Of a DNA stretch of 47,347 nucleotides, positions 1-7,609 are shown piece after piece. Every line of letters starts with the position of its first letter. Position 1 is the stretch's first letter. Position numbers and translations under genes: made by a program. Where the stretch lies: contig PFCB01000030.1 of the NCBI GenBank assembly GCA_002773135.1, forward strand, positions 41,362-88,708, in the 5' to 3' direction. Below the pieces are notes generated by a model that was not told the origin of the DNA, ran no database searches, and worked only from the letters and a program-made list of their open reading frames with translations. The stretch comes from Candidatus Magasanikbacteria bacterium CG10_big_fil_rev_8_21_14_0_10_47_10. GTDB lineage: Bacteria; Patescibacteriota; Patescibacteriia; Magasanikbacterales; UBA922.

Positions 1-75
1 GTAGTAAAAAACCGCCATACTGACAAACCCAACCACAGCGGCGCGGCGCGGACTCATTTTGGGCTGTTTATACAT
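1..75 (-). CDS. 5' part of a CDS truncated by the window edge (MYKQPKMSPRRAAVVGFVSMAVFYY...), possible membrane-anchored protein
   Basis: Open reading frame from ATG at 75 running off the window; basic N-terminus then hydrophobic stretch. Confidence 0.45.
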   Translation of the reverse strand, partial: MYKQPKMSPRRAAVVGFVSMAVFYY

Positions 76-96
76 CTTTTTTTTTCTGTTCATACA

Positions 97-1257
97 TCAC
101 GATGTTTTCAGGACAAGCGTTGCCTTGCCTACCGGCAGCCCCGCGATGGTAAGCACATCAGGTTCCCTGTCACGGCCGAACGTAAGCACCCCCGCGACAT
201 GATGACTCACGGACGGGTCGGAAATCGACTGCCAGCGCTGAGCGGACATGCCGTCAAGTTCAGCCAACGATTGGTAGTCAAACGTCCTCAAATCCGTACG
301 ATGGTTATTCATGACAAGCAGAATGTTAGTATTCTTGAAATCAAGCGCAATATCATTGAGTTCATCCCCAAAATCGCGAGCCAATTGTTCCATGTTCCCT
401 GCTGTGATTGTCATAGCCTCAAACTGAATATATCCAACCTGTTCGTCTGCCTGCCGCTCTTGAGCCTGTTCCAAGGAGCCCACATATGCATTGTACGCGT
501 TTACCCCACCGGACAGGTCATACACGTTTGTATATCCGTCTTCCACCAACGTGTACGCCGCGGCCCTGCTCATGCCGCCTGATCGGCAATACAGTACAAT
601 CTTCGCGTTCTTATCTTTTGGGAGTGCCGTGCTGTGTTCAATCTCATTATATGGAATAAACGCGTCCGTTTGCGTGATATGCTCCTGCTCGGGAATATGG
701 ACATCAATCAGCGTAAAGTCCTTGTTGCTGAGCATGTCAGTGAATTTTTCCGGAGTTATTGATCTGTACGAAGTGATTCCACCTTCTTCACCTTCGTCGT
801 CCGCGTGATCCGACTGCAATTCATATGCCTCCGGTCCCAGATCAAGATTTATTTCTACCCAAATTTTTACCTCCGGCATTTCATCAACGCTTGGCTCGGT
901 CAAAAGCGTAGCCGTCTTAAAAAATTTGCCCTCCGGCTCTTCGTGCAAATTTGGATTAAACGTGACAGTCAGCACCCCCCTGTCACCGGGATTGAAATTG
1001 GTCTTGTTCACTACCGCACTCGTGCACGCGCAGCTTGTTGGAACCCCGGTAATAACAACCGACTCCGCTCCATTATACACAAATGGAAACTTGTGTGAGA
1101 CCGCCCCACCGGACTGCCGTATGAGGCCAAAATCATATGATGACTCTTCAAATGTAAACGTTGTCACACGGCTTATACCGGCACATCCGGCGCCGATAAA
1201 AATAACAACACCCAGCAAGAGAGATAAAAGAGACGCCCGTCTGGTTATGTTGGTCAT
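97..1257 (-). CDS. Lipoprotein-like DUF1573 domain plus rhodanese-like domain fusion
   Basis: Signal/lipobox-like N-terminus (IGAGC), DUF1573-like FDFG/SCACT motif (TSCACTSAV), rhodanese active-site loop CRSGGMSR. Confidence 0.8.
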   Translation of the reverse strand: MTNITRRASLLSLLLGVVIFIGAGCAGISRVTTFTFEESSYDFGLIRQSGGAVSHKFPFVYNGAESVVITGVPTSCACTSAVVNKTNFNPGDRGVLTVTFNPNLHEEPEGKFFKTATLLTEPSVDEMPEVKIWVEINLDLGPEAYELQSDHADDEGEEGGITSYRSITPEKFTDMLSNKDFTLIDVHIPEQEHITQTDAFIPYNEIEHSTALPKDKNAKIVLYCRSGGMSRAAAYTLVEDGYTNVYDLSGGVNAYNAYVGSLEQAQERQADEQVGYIQFEAMTITAGNMEQLARDFGDELNDIALDFKNTNILLVMNNHRTDLRTFDYQSLAELDGMSAQRWQSISDPSVSHHVAGVLTFGRDREPDVLTIAGLPVGKATLVLKTS

Positions 1258-1263
1258 ATATCA

Positions 1264-1788
1264 TTACTCTTTTACTACATTACCCCGAAAGGTAAACCGT
1301 ACATCCGGATGAGTCTTTGAATTTGTTGCAAGGATAACATCACGCGTGATCGGCCCAAGCGCGTTTGGCCCGTGTGCCATTGGATCAAATGTCGCGACCA
1401 CGCTCGCCCGCTCGCCCGATGCCACGACCATATCAAGGACACCGCTTGAACCATGCCCCTGCATCAATATTTTTGGAGACACCGCGCCGTCTGCCGTCGT
1501 AACAACCGCTTCGGTGCACATGCAACTCGTTTTTCCACTGGTAAGCACGATGGGTTCATCACCGGTATTCGTGAAATAAAAAGTGGCATTCACTGTTCCT
1601 CCACCGATAGGAATATCGCCAAGATCAAGATTGTTTTGCTCAATGTTGACGGTGCCGGCCGATTCCGTCAGTGCTGACGAAGAACGGATCGGCGAAGCGG
1701 TTGTTTGCCCCGCCGAAGTTGACGCACCCATTTTTGCCAGGCCAATGACAAGGATGCCAATGCCCAGTATTGTCAATCCAACTTTCAT
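1264..1788 (-). CDS. DUF1573 domain-containing protein
   Basis: N-terminal TM, LDLGDIPIGGGTVNATFYFTNTGDEPIVLTSGKTSCMCTEAVV. Confidence 0.8.
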   Translation of the reverse strand: MKVGLTILGIGILVIGLAKMGASTSAGQTTASPIRSSSALTESAGTVNIEQNNLDLGDIPIGGGTVNATFYFTNTGDEPIVLTSGKTSCMCTEAVVTTADGAVSPKILMQGHGSSGVLDMVVASGERASVVATFDPMAHGPNALGPITRDVILATNSKTHPDVRFTFRGNVVKE

Positions 1789-1841
1789 ATGCTTTTCAAG
1801 ATATTATGTTAGTGCCTTTCCCATATGTCATCCATTGGGAT

Positions 1842-2270
1842 TTACCAATTCTTACAACATGCCACGATTTTTTTTGCCCATCCGCTCCTGCTATTCACGA
1901 AGGCGACACCAAAGACGATCCATAACACCGCCAGCGTACCAAACACATGCACCGCCTGAGTCAGCAGGCCCAGCAGCGCGTATACCACCACCGTCGTGGT
2001 GAGTAAATATGGCAGGCGAAACACATGCCACGCCTCCGGAACCTTTTTTTCAAGCAGGTAATAGACCCCCACCACGCTTTGACCCATGAGAACACCTATC
2101 AGCGCAGGATGGTCAAACCGCCCAAGCCAATACAACGCAAGCAGGCCAAGCCATGTCAAGCTCACACTGGCGCAGATAGCACAATACCGCCACCCTGTTA
2201 CCTGCTTCACCAGCAAATGCAAAACAAACAGCAAGCTGATAGCTACAATAATGCTGAGAATAGGACTCAT
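1842..2270 (-). CDS. Multi-TM membrane protein with CAIC motif
   Basis: Hydrophobic ORF, GWRYCAICAS; ATG overlaps the stop of the upstream gene. Confidence 0.6.
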   Translation of the reverse strand: MSPILSIIVAISLLFVLHLLVKQVTGWRYCAICASVSLTWLGLLALYWLGRFDHPALIGVLMGQSVVGVYYLLEKKVPEAWHVFRLPYLLTTTVVVYALLGLLTQAVHVFGTLAVLWIVFGVAFVNSRSGWAKKIVACCKNW

Positions 2271-2794
2271 AGGCCAAACTGAAAGAATAGCGATATGAGC
2301 AACAGGAGTCCAAATGTAATGGCCATGCCTTGATACGGAAAATTCTTTTTTCGAAGCTTTGTCACATGGCCGCTCACATACGGTGCTGCGTACATGACGC
2401 CCGCACCTATAAACGAGCCGATCAAAAATCTGTTCACCATGTATGTTCTGTTGAAGAAAGATCCGTATTCACCAAACCAATACACATTAAATGAAGTAAA
2501 ATGTTGCAAAAGCGGTAAAAGCGGCACTATAGTGGTCACATAGATAATTGCGGCCAATATATGATCTTGATAACGGATATACTTTTTCTTTACAGTACGC
2601 GGAATCCATAACGCTAAAGCCAGCGCAAATGCGCCTATAAATATTCCCACAACATATGTACTTACACCAATATAGGCAGCACCAATTGCCAATGCGCCGG
2701 CTCCTGCTGTACACAATGGACAGTGCGCTTTTGCTACACCGGGGATAAAGGCCAATACCCCAAACAACGCAAGAATTGTTTTTTTCATACGCAT
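2267..2794 (-). CDS. Multi-TM membrane protein with N-terminal CPLC motif
   Basis: Signal peptide then AHCPLCTAGAGA and several TM segments; 4-bp overlap with the next gene. Confidence 0.65.
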   Translation of the reverse strand: MRMKKTILALFGVLAFIPGVAKAHCPLCTAGAGALAIGAAYIGVSTYVVGIFIGAFALALALWIPRTVKKKYIRYQDHILAAIIYVTTIVPLLPLLQHFTSFNVYWFGEYGSFFNRTYMVNRFLIGSFIGAGVMYAAPYVSGHVTKLRKKNFPYQGMAITFGLLLLISLFFQFGL

Positions 2795-3315
2795 TATAAT
2801 TGCATAAATTGCGATGCATTGCCTTCACTATCAATACTGTACACCGTAAAGGCTCCCAACTTTGGTCCCGGCATCCCCGGCGAACCGGATGGCATGCCCG
2901 GCATGGCAATCGTATCCACATCCGCATTCCCTTTCATTAATTCTTGTACCCCTTTTGCTGGAATATGCCCTTCAACTACATATTCTCCATCACCAACAAC
3001 CGACGTGTGGCAACTACGCATAAATTCAGGGATACCATATTGATCCTTAATTGCATCCATGTCTTCGGTGTCAATCACCTCAACATCATAACCTTCTTTC
3101 TTCATGTATGCGACATAATTGCCACAACACCCGCATGATGGCGATTTATACACGGTCAATGTTGCCGCGCGAACAGTGTTTGTTTCATTGTTTCCGGAAA
3201 AGTTAAAGAAAAAACCGGCTCCGGCAATGACGAGCACGGCGCCCAGCGCAAATGCTTTTTTCCCGCCTGTATTTTTCATATAGATGTAGATAATATATAT
3301 TCCAATCGAATACAA
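2794..3315 (-). CDS. DUF411 family metal-binding protein
   Basis: YKSPSCGCCGNYVAYMKKEGYDVEVIDTEDM...IPEFMRSCHTSVVGDYVVEGHIPA pattern typical of DUF411. Confidence 0.85.
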   Translation of the reverse strand: MYSIGIYIIYIYMKNTGGKKAFALGAVLVIAGAGFFFNFSGNNETNTVRAATLTVYKSPSCGCCGNYVAYMKKEGYDVEVIDTEDMDAIKDQYGIPEFMRSCHTSVVGDGEYVVEGHIPAKGVQELMKGNADVDTIAMPGMPSGSPGMPGPKLGAFTVYSIDSEGNASQFMQL

Positions 3316-3362
3316 AAAACCCTGCTCTTCTTCACAAAATGATATGAAAAAATAGCAGGGTT
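3313..3362 (-). terminator. Intrinsic terminator-like hairpin
   Basis: AACCCTGCT / AGCAGGGTT inverted repeat followed on the minus strand by a T-run. Confidence 0.6.
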
Positions 3363-3367
3363 GTTAT

Positions 3368-3796
3368 CTACCAGGTTTTAGCATGCAAAATACCCGAAGA
3401 AAATAATCGTGTAAAAATATCACAAAAATATCGCCACCGCGCCCACCAATCTCGCACATACGCGCGCGCTGCCATGTCCCCCTGCATGCGAGTGGGCACA
3501 GCCAAAAAGATTAGGATGAAAGTAAAAAACGCGGCAAACGGCCCCGCGGCCTTTTCAGCAAGCGTGAAAACGATGTCTGTGTGATGCGCAATCTTATCAT
3601 TTGCATCCATATCAGTGCTCTCAGCACCGCCCTTGCAACACGCCGAATGTTCACTATTACTCGCAGCCGCCATGCTGGTATGCGCAGGATGGGGAAATAC
3701 CGTTGTCATTGTCATACCCAAACCGGCACCTGCGCAAGAATACAGCAATGCAACAAGGACAAAAAAGGCAATTTGTTGTTTTTTGACCCAGTTCAT
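3368..3796 (-). CDS. Small membrane protein rich in Met/His/Cys, possible metal-associated
   Basis: MTMTTVFPHPAHTSMAAASNSEHSACCKGG...HH between two TM segments; same strand as DUF411. Confidence 0.55.
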   Translation of the reverse strand: MNWVKKQQIAFFVLVALLYSCAGAGLGMTMTTVFPHPAHTSMAAASNSEHSACCKGGAESTDMDANDKIAHHTDIVFTLAEKAAGPFAAFFTFILIFLAVPTRMQGDMAARAYVRDWWARWRYFCDIFTRLFSSGILHAKTW

Positions 3797-3898
3797 ATAT
3801 ATTGAATGGTAGCATACTCATTGCTCCAACACAAGCCGCCCCCCTTCACAAAAGAGCGCTTTTATGATACGTTCACCCAAGAAAGTAATTCCACACAT

Positions 3899-4108
3899 AT
3901 GCACAGTACTTCACAAGAAACACAAAAGAGATACTCCCGGTATCTGCAATCACGCGAGCCTGTGAGCGATTTTTTTGTGACCGTATGGGAACATATGGAT
4001 AAAAAAGGACTCTTGTCCGGCCTTGACGACAGCGAGACGCTTGAGCACGTCGCGGCAACCGCGGAAAAAATTCTTAGTCAATCCAAAACTTCCCACAGCG
4101 TATCTTGA
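3899..4108 (+). CDS. Small hypothetical protein (69 aa)
   Basis: Internal ATG of the 3806-4108 ORF; acidic helical-looking sequence MHSTSQETQKRYSRYLQSREPVSDFFVTVWEHMDKKGL. Confidence 0.45.
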   Translation: MHSTSQETQKRYSRYLQSREPVSDFFVTVWEHMDKKGLLSGLDDSETLEHVAATAEKILSQSKTSHSVS

Positions 4109-4133
4109 CGCATAATAGACCCAGGCGTATACT
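4105..4133 (+). promoter_or_regulatory. Sigma70-type promoter
   Basis: TTGACG-N17-TATACT. Confidence 0.65.
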
Positions 4134-4220
4134 ATTGCCTGGTTGAACTTCTCGCCTGTTGTCGGGTGCCGGCACCACGCGAGGAGTCTAGCGAGCGCAG
4201 GGGCGCTCAGGGAGAGCATC

Positions 4221-4304
4221 ATGCTACTGAAGGGAACGGTCGTTTTCTTCGGAACCCTCGTGATCTCGGTGGGCTACGGTCTGCTGATCATGTGGGGTTC
4301 GTGA
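4221..4304 (+). CDS. 27-aa hydrophobic peptide MLLKGTVVFFGTLVISVGYGLLIMWGS
   Basis: ATG preceded by GGGAG about 6 nt upstream; single predicted TM helix; GC3 20/26 codons, unlike the surroundings. Confidence 0.5.
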   Translation: MLLKGTVVFFGTLVISVGYGLLIMWGS

Positions 4305-4396
4305 CCTCAACCACTATCGGACCCACCCGGCGCGGGCGACATCGCATTTCTGCGGAGTTGCTCGCGCCGGTCACGGGTCCGCGAAAAGAAACTATT

Positions 4397-4422
4397 AAAA
4401 AGCCCTCATGGGGCGTTTTTTT
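4397..4422 (+). terminator. Intrinsic terminator
   Basis: AAAAAGCCC-TCATG-GGGCGTTTTTTT. Confidence 0.7.
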
Positions 4423-4499
4423 ATTTTTATAAATCGTTGCAGTATTTTCAAATACTGCTTTTCACTGTATCTTAGAAGGATAACGCGCTAAAAAAAAGT

Positions 4500-5630
4500 A
4501 TGGGATTTCCAAACATTATCATTGTTGGTGGCGGACTAAACGGCCTCGGCTGCGCCAAACGGCTTACGGAAAAAGGCGTGCCATTTACCCTGATCACAGA
4601 AAATATAGGAGGACGGGTAAAAATGTCGCCGGACGGAGAAACAAACTACGGCGCGTACTATATTACCGCGGACTGCCACACCATCATGCCCTATATAAAA
4701 AAAATGAACCTGGTGCATTTTGCAAAGGCGCACTTTCACCAGGGAAAAAAGCAGTACCGCGTCTATTCTTTCCGGATGATAAAACATATTCCGGCCGCGA
4801 TCCGTTTATTGATTGAGATATTCCGATTTCGTCATCACGTCCAAAAAATCCGCAAGCAGGCATTCCACACGGCCTATCGTGACCTGATAGAAAGTGATCC
4901 CTATCTAAAAAAATATTATCATCAAAAAGCAGGCGTTTTTATCAAACAGCACGGCCTGGAAAATTTTACCAAAGAATATCTGGAGCAATTTTTATGGGCA
5001 GCCTATTTTACTGATCCAAGAGAGGTCTCAACCAGCATTTTTCTTGGCGTACTGCTCACGCTGATTGTGCCAAGTTATTCTTTTGTCTTTCAATTTGACA
5101 AACTAATCGCGCCGTTTAAAAAACGCATCACATGTGACACCGTAACAGAAATCAGCCGCGGCCGCGACAAACGCTTTACGTTAAAAACAGCGTCCGGAAA
5201 AAGCCATCGGTGCGATATCTTGGTTCTTGCTACCCCCATGAACATCACCAATACGCTGGTTACGCCCCAAAAGATAAAAGGCGGCATAAATGTGAATTAT
5301 TATCACATTCGTGGCAAAATCAAAAAAAAATACGATGTAAAATGGTATAGTTTTTTCCCTATCAAAGATGAAGCGGTCATTTCGCGTGAAGCAAACGGCA
5401 CATATCTGTATTTTTACGGGCGCAAGGATCGTATTGTTCACTACTTTGACAGCTGGGAAGTGATTACAAAAGACGCGTGGCGCCCGGCGCTTTTTTTCTT
5501 GGGGGACGAGTATATTGACGAACAGCCGGAACCCAATTTATTTTTGGCAAATGACCACAATGTTCCCAGTACCGAAGACGCGTTTATCAATGGGCACTAC
5601 GTGGCGAATCTCATTCTTAAACAGCTTTAG
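4500..5630 (+). CDS. NAD(P)/FAD-dependent oxidoreductase
   Basis: N-terminal dinucleotide fold IIIVGGGLNGLGCAKRLTEKGVPFTLITENIGGRV. Confidence 0.75.
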   Translation: MGFPNIIIVGGGLNGLGCAKRLTEKGVPFTLITENIGGRVKMSPDGETNYGAYYITADCHTIMPYIKKMNLVHFAKAHFHQGKKQYRVYSFRMIKHIPAAIRLLIEIFRFRHHVQKIRKQAFHTAYRDLIESDPYLKKYYHQKAGVFIKQHGLENFTKEYLEQFLWAAYFTDPREVSTSIFLGVLLTLIVPSYSFVFQFDKLIAPFKKRITCDTVTEISRGRDKRFTLKTASGKSHRCDILVLATPMNITNTLVTPQKIKGGINVNYYHIRGKIKKKYDVKWYSFFPIKDEAVISREANGTYLYFYGRKDRIVHYFDSWEVITKDAWRPALFFLGDEYIDEQPEPNLFLANDHNVPSTEDAFINGHYVANLILKQL

Positions 5631-5644
5631 ATGCAGTACGCCTG

Positions 5645-6739
5645 CTACTCTTCCCCCTCCACCACAAACACCACCCTACCCAACGACTGCCCCCGCTGTG
5701 TCTCTACACTCACACGCCACTTGCCTGGCGGAACATCTCTTTTGAAAGAATATCCTCTGTACCCCTCATCCCGTCCGCCGAAAATGGCAAAAGACAGTCT
5801 ATCGCGGTCCTGCCACTCGCTTGTTGCCTCATCGTAGCGCTCCCAGTGGTGCACTATGCGGGTTTTGAGCTCTGCAGGGGCAAAGATGGCTGTATAGACA
5901 TAGACAGGCTCTCCTGGAGCAACATGGATGGTCTCTCCAGGGGTCAGGCGCTGCAGCAAGGTCTCATCTTCACCAGTCAAAACATAATCCCCACCGACGC
6001 GCTCCACCTTGTGGTACACCCCGGCTTCACGCAAAGACAGTGGAATCGGCGGAATAATATTCAAAAAATACAGCCCGTTCATAAACGCAAAAATGATCAA
6101 AATATGCACCGCGTACTTTTTGCGCCATGCAGCCATATGCGTATGCGCCCGCGACAGCAGCCACAAAAATCCGGCCATTACTCCCAAACTCAATATGCCG
6201 GCCGCAATGAACACCCACACGCTAATAGAATTGAATACATATGGCAGGATCAACGAACACAAAGAAAATATAATAAAATAATACACACTCACTTGCACGC
6301 CCGGCCGCAAATAGTATTGGCGGAACACATCGTTTGAAACCATCAGCAAAGCCAGCAAGAGCAATATCGGCCAGCTGGCGGACAGCGCGCCGGAAAACCA
6401 ATAAAAAATAAGAGATGCAGATAGAAGCGCACCAAACGCAAACTGAATAACAAAAGGAGAAATCAATCGCACATAACGCAACACTTTGCCCCGCTCAATG
6501 CCATGCGCGTCATAGGCGTTCATGTACGCAATAATGCCGCCCGCAATCACAAGGTACACTCCCAAGAGTATAGATGAGGTAACAATGTTTATTGTGCGAA
6601 AGGTAACCGTATCAAATAAAACACCCGTCACAAGCGTGGCGGGCATTAAGACGCGTTCGTATTTTATGAGGAACGCTTTTATTTCATTGTAGCGAGTAAG
6701 CCGCTTAATTTTCTCTTTCACGTTATTTCTTTTTTTCAC
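5645..6739 (-). CDS. Multi-TM protein with C-terminal DUF2914-like domain
   Basis: Several TM helices, then VYVYTAIFAPAELKTRIVHHWERYD...GYRGYSFKRDVPPGKWRVSVET. Confidence 0.75.
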   Translation of the reverse strand: MKKRNNVKEKIKRLTRYNEIKAFLIKYERVLMPATLVTGVLFDTVTFRTINIVTSSILLGVYLVIAGGIIAYMNAYDAHGIERGKVLRYVRLISPFVIQFAFGALLSASLIFYWFSGALSASWPILLLLALLMVSNDVFRQYYLRPGVQVSVYYFIIFSLCSLILPYVFNSISVWVFIAAGILSLGVMAGFLWLLSRAHTHMAAWRKKYAVHILIIFAFMNGLYFLNIIPPIPLSLREAGVYHKVERVGGDYVLTGEDETLLQRLTPGETIHVAPGEPVYVYTAIFAPAELKTRIVHHWERYDEATSEWQDRDRLSFAIFGGRDEGYRGYSFKRDVPPGKWRVSVETQRGQSLGRVVFVVEGEE

Positions 6740-7004
6740 CGCCCTTCACTGTATTGCTGGTATCTTTCAATAAACCCTTTGGCTCTGAAAAGACAAACAA
6801 GTACAACAGCTCCAAAATACCGGCAGTATTTACCACCAAAAAAACCAAAAACCAAACCCAGTCTCCGCGCCTTGCTGTTTTCCAAAGCGCAAACGCCTTC
6901 CAAATAAGACTCCACAGCGTAATAAGAGCGATAATGCTCCATACGCCACCCGCGAACGACCCGGGAGCACCCAGGCTCACCCAATCCATGTCTCGAAAAT
7001 GCAT
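6723..7004 (-). CDS. DUF5652-like small membrane protein
   Basis: WSIIALITLWSLIWKAFALWKTARRGDWVWFLVFLVVNTAGILELLYLF. Confidence 0.7.
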   Translation of the reverse strand: MHFRDMDWVSLGAPGSFAGGVWSIIALITLWSLIWKAFALWKTARRGDWVWFLVFLVVNTAGILELLYLFVFSEPKGLLKDTSNTVKGGEKKK

Positions 7005-7034
7005 AGAATAAAATTAGAATTAAGAAAATTATGT

Positions 7035-7213
7035 TAATTAAGGAGTAAGGAATAACCGTTGGAGGAGTTGGGGAGTTTTGTGCGTCATTACGAGAAGTCG
7101 TGCGCTCGCGAGCGGCGCGACGACGTGGTAATCCCGTTGATGAATGGGATTGCTTCATCCCAACTGCGTCGGGATTCGCAATGACAGTTCGTCAATTCCT
7201 TATTCCTTGATTA
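7035..7213. repeat. MITE-like palindromic intergenic element
   Basis: 19-bp terminal inverted repeats (2 mismatches) enclosing an inner GTCATTACGA...TCGCAATGAC palindromic repeat. Confidence 0.7.
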
Positions 7214-7225
7214 GTATACCATACT

Positions 7226-7258
7226 AAAAAACGCCCCGGCTAGGCCGACGCGTTTTTT
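7226..7258 (-). terminator. Intrinsic terminator of the cold-shock gene
   Basis: AAAAAACGC..GGC..GCC..GCGTTTTTT. Confidence 0.7.
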
Positions 7259-7271
7259 AATTTGAAAGCTA

Positions 7272-7472
7272 TTACGCTCTTCGAACTTGTGAAGCTGCAG
7301 GGCCTTTTGGACCTTCTGTCACTTCAAAAGTAACTTCATCGCCTTCTTTAAGATCGTTGTATTCAACGTCTATAAGTTCGTTAGCGTGGAAAAAGAGTTC
7401 TTTTTCCTCACCTTCGATAGCAATGAAACCGAATCCACGATCAGTCAATCGTGCAATCTTTCCTTTTTGCAT
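7272..7472 (-). CDS. CspA-like cold-shock domain protein
   Basis: MQKGKIARLTDRGFGFIAIEGEEKELFFHANEL...GDEVTFEVTEGPKGPAASQV. Confidence 0.93.
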   Translation of the reverse strand: MQKGKIARLTDRGFGFIAIEGEEKELFFHANELIDVEYNDLKEGDEVTFEVTEGPKGPAASQVRRA

Positions 7473-7569
7473 AGTATAGAGAAACTATGTGAATTAATGT
7501 CCCAAATGCAGAACGCTGCAGTATGAGAACTCGACATGTTCCTCTAACAGCTCTGATTCGTTACACAGC

Positions 7570-7598
7570 ACTATAGCATACATGGCACAATTTGTCAA
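7570..7598 (-). promoter_or_regulatory. Sigma70-type promoter of csp
   Basis: TTGACA-N17-TATAGT on minus strand, leaving an approximately 95-nt leader. Confidence 0.75.
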
Positions 7599-7609
7599 GA
7601 GCCAATGAA

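Larger units (their letters stand above)
4140..4422 (+). ncRNA. Candidate structured GC-rich transcript containing a 27-aa ORF
   Basis: Own promoter, several GC-rich hairpins, 64-nt nested hairpin at 4318-4381, intrinsic terminator at 4397-4422. Confidence 0.5.

Noticed and set aside
199-1312. Plus-strand ORFs across the first 1.3 kb
   Set aside because: Antisense to the DUF1573 genes, whose protein motifs are clear; plus-strand translations show no recognisable domains
4140-4422. RNase P RNA, SRP RNA, tmRNA or 6S RNA
   Set aside because: None of the conserved core sequences I know for these RNAs are visible; a covariance search is needed to be certain
4439-4458. GCAGTATTTTCAAATACTGC hairpin with TTTT as a separate regulatory element
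   Set aside because: Probably a back-up terminator after 4397-4422 or chance; too little evidence to call separately
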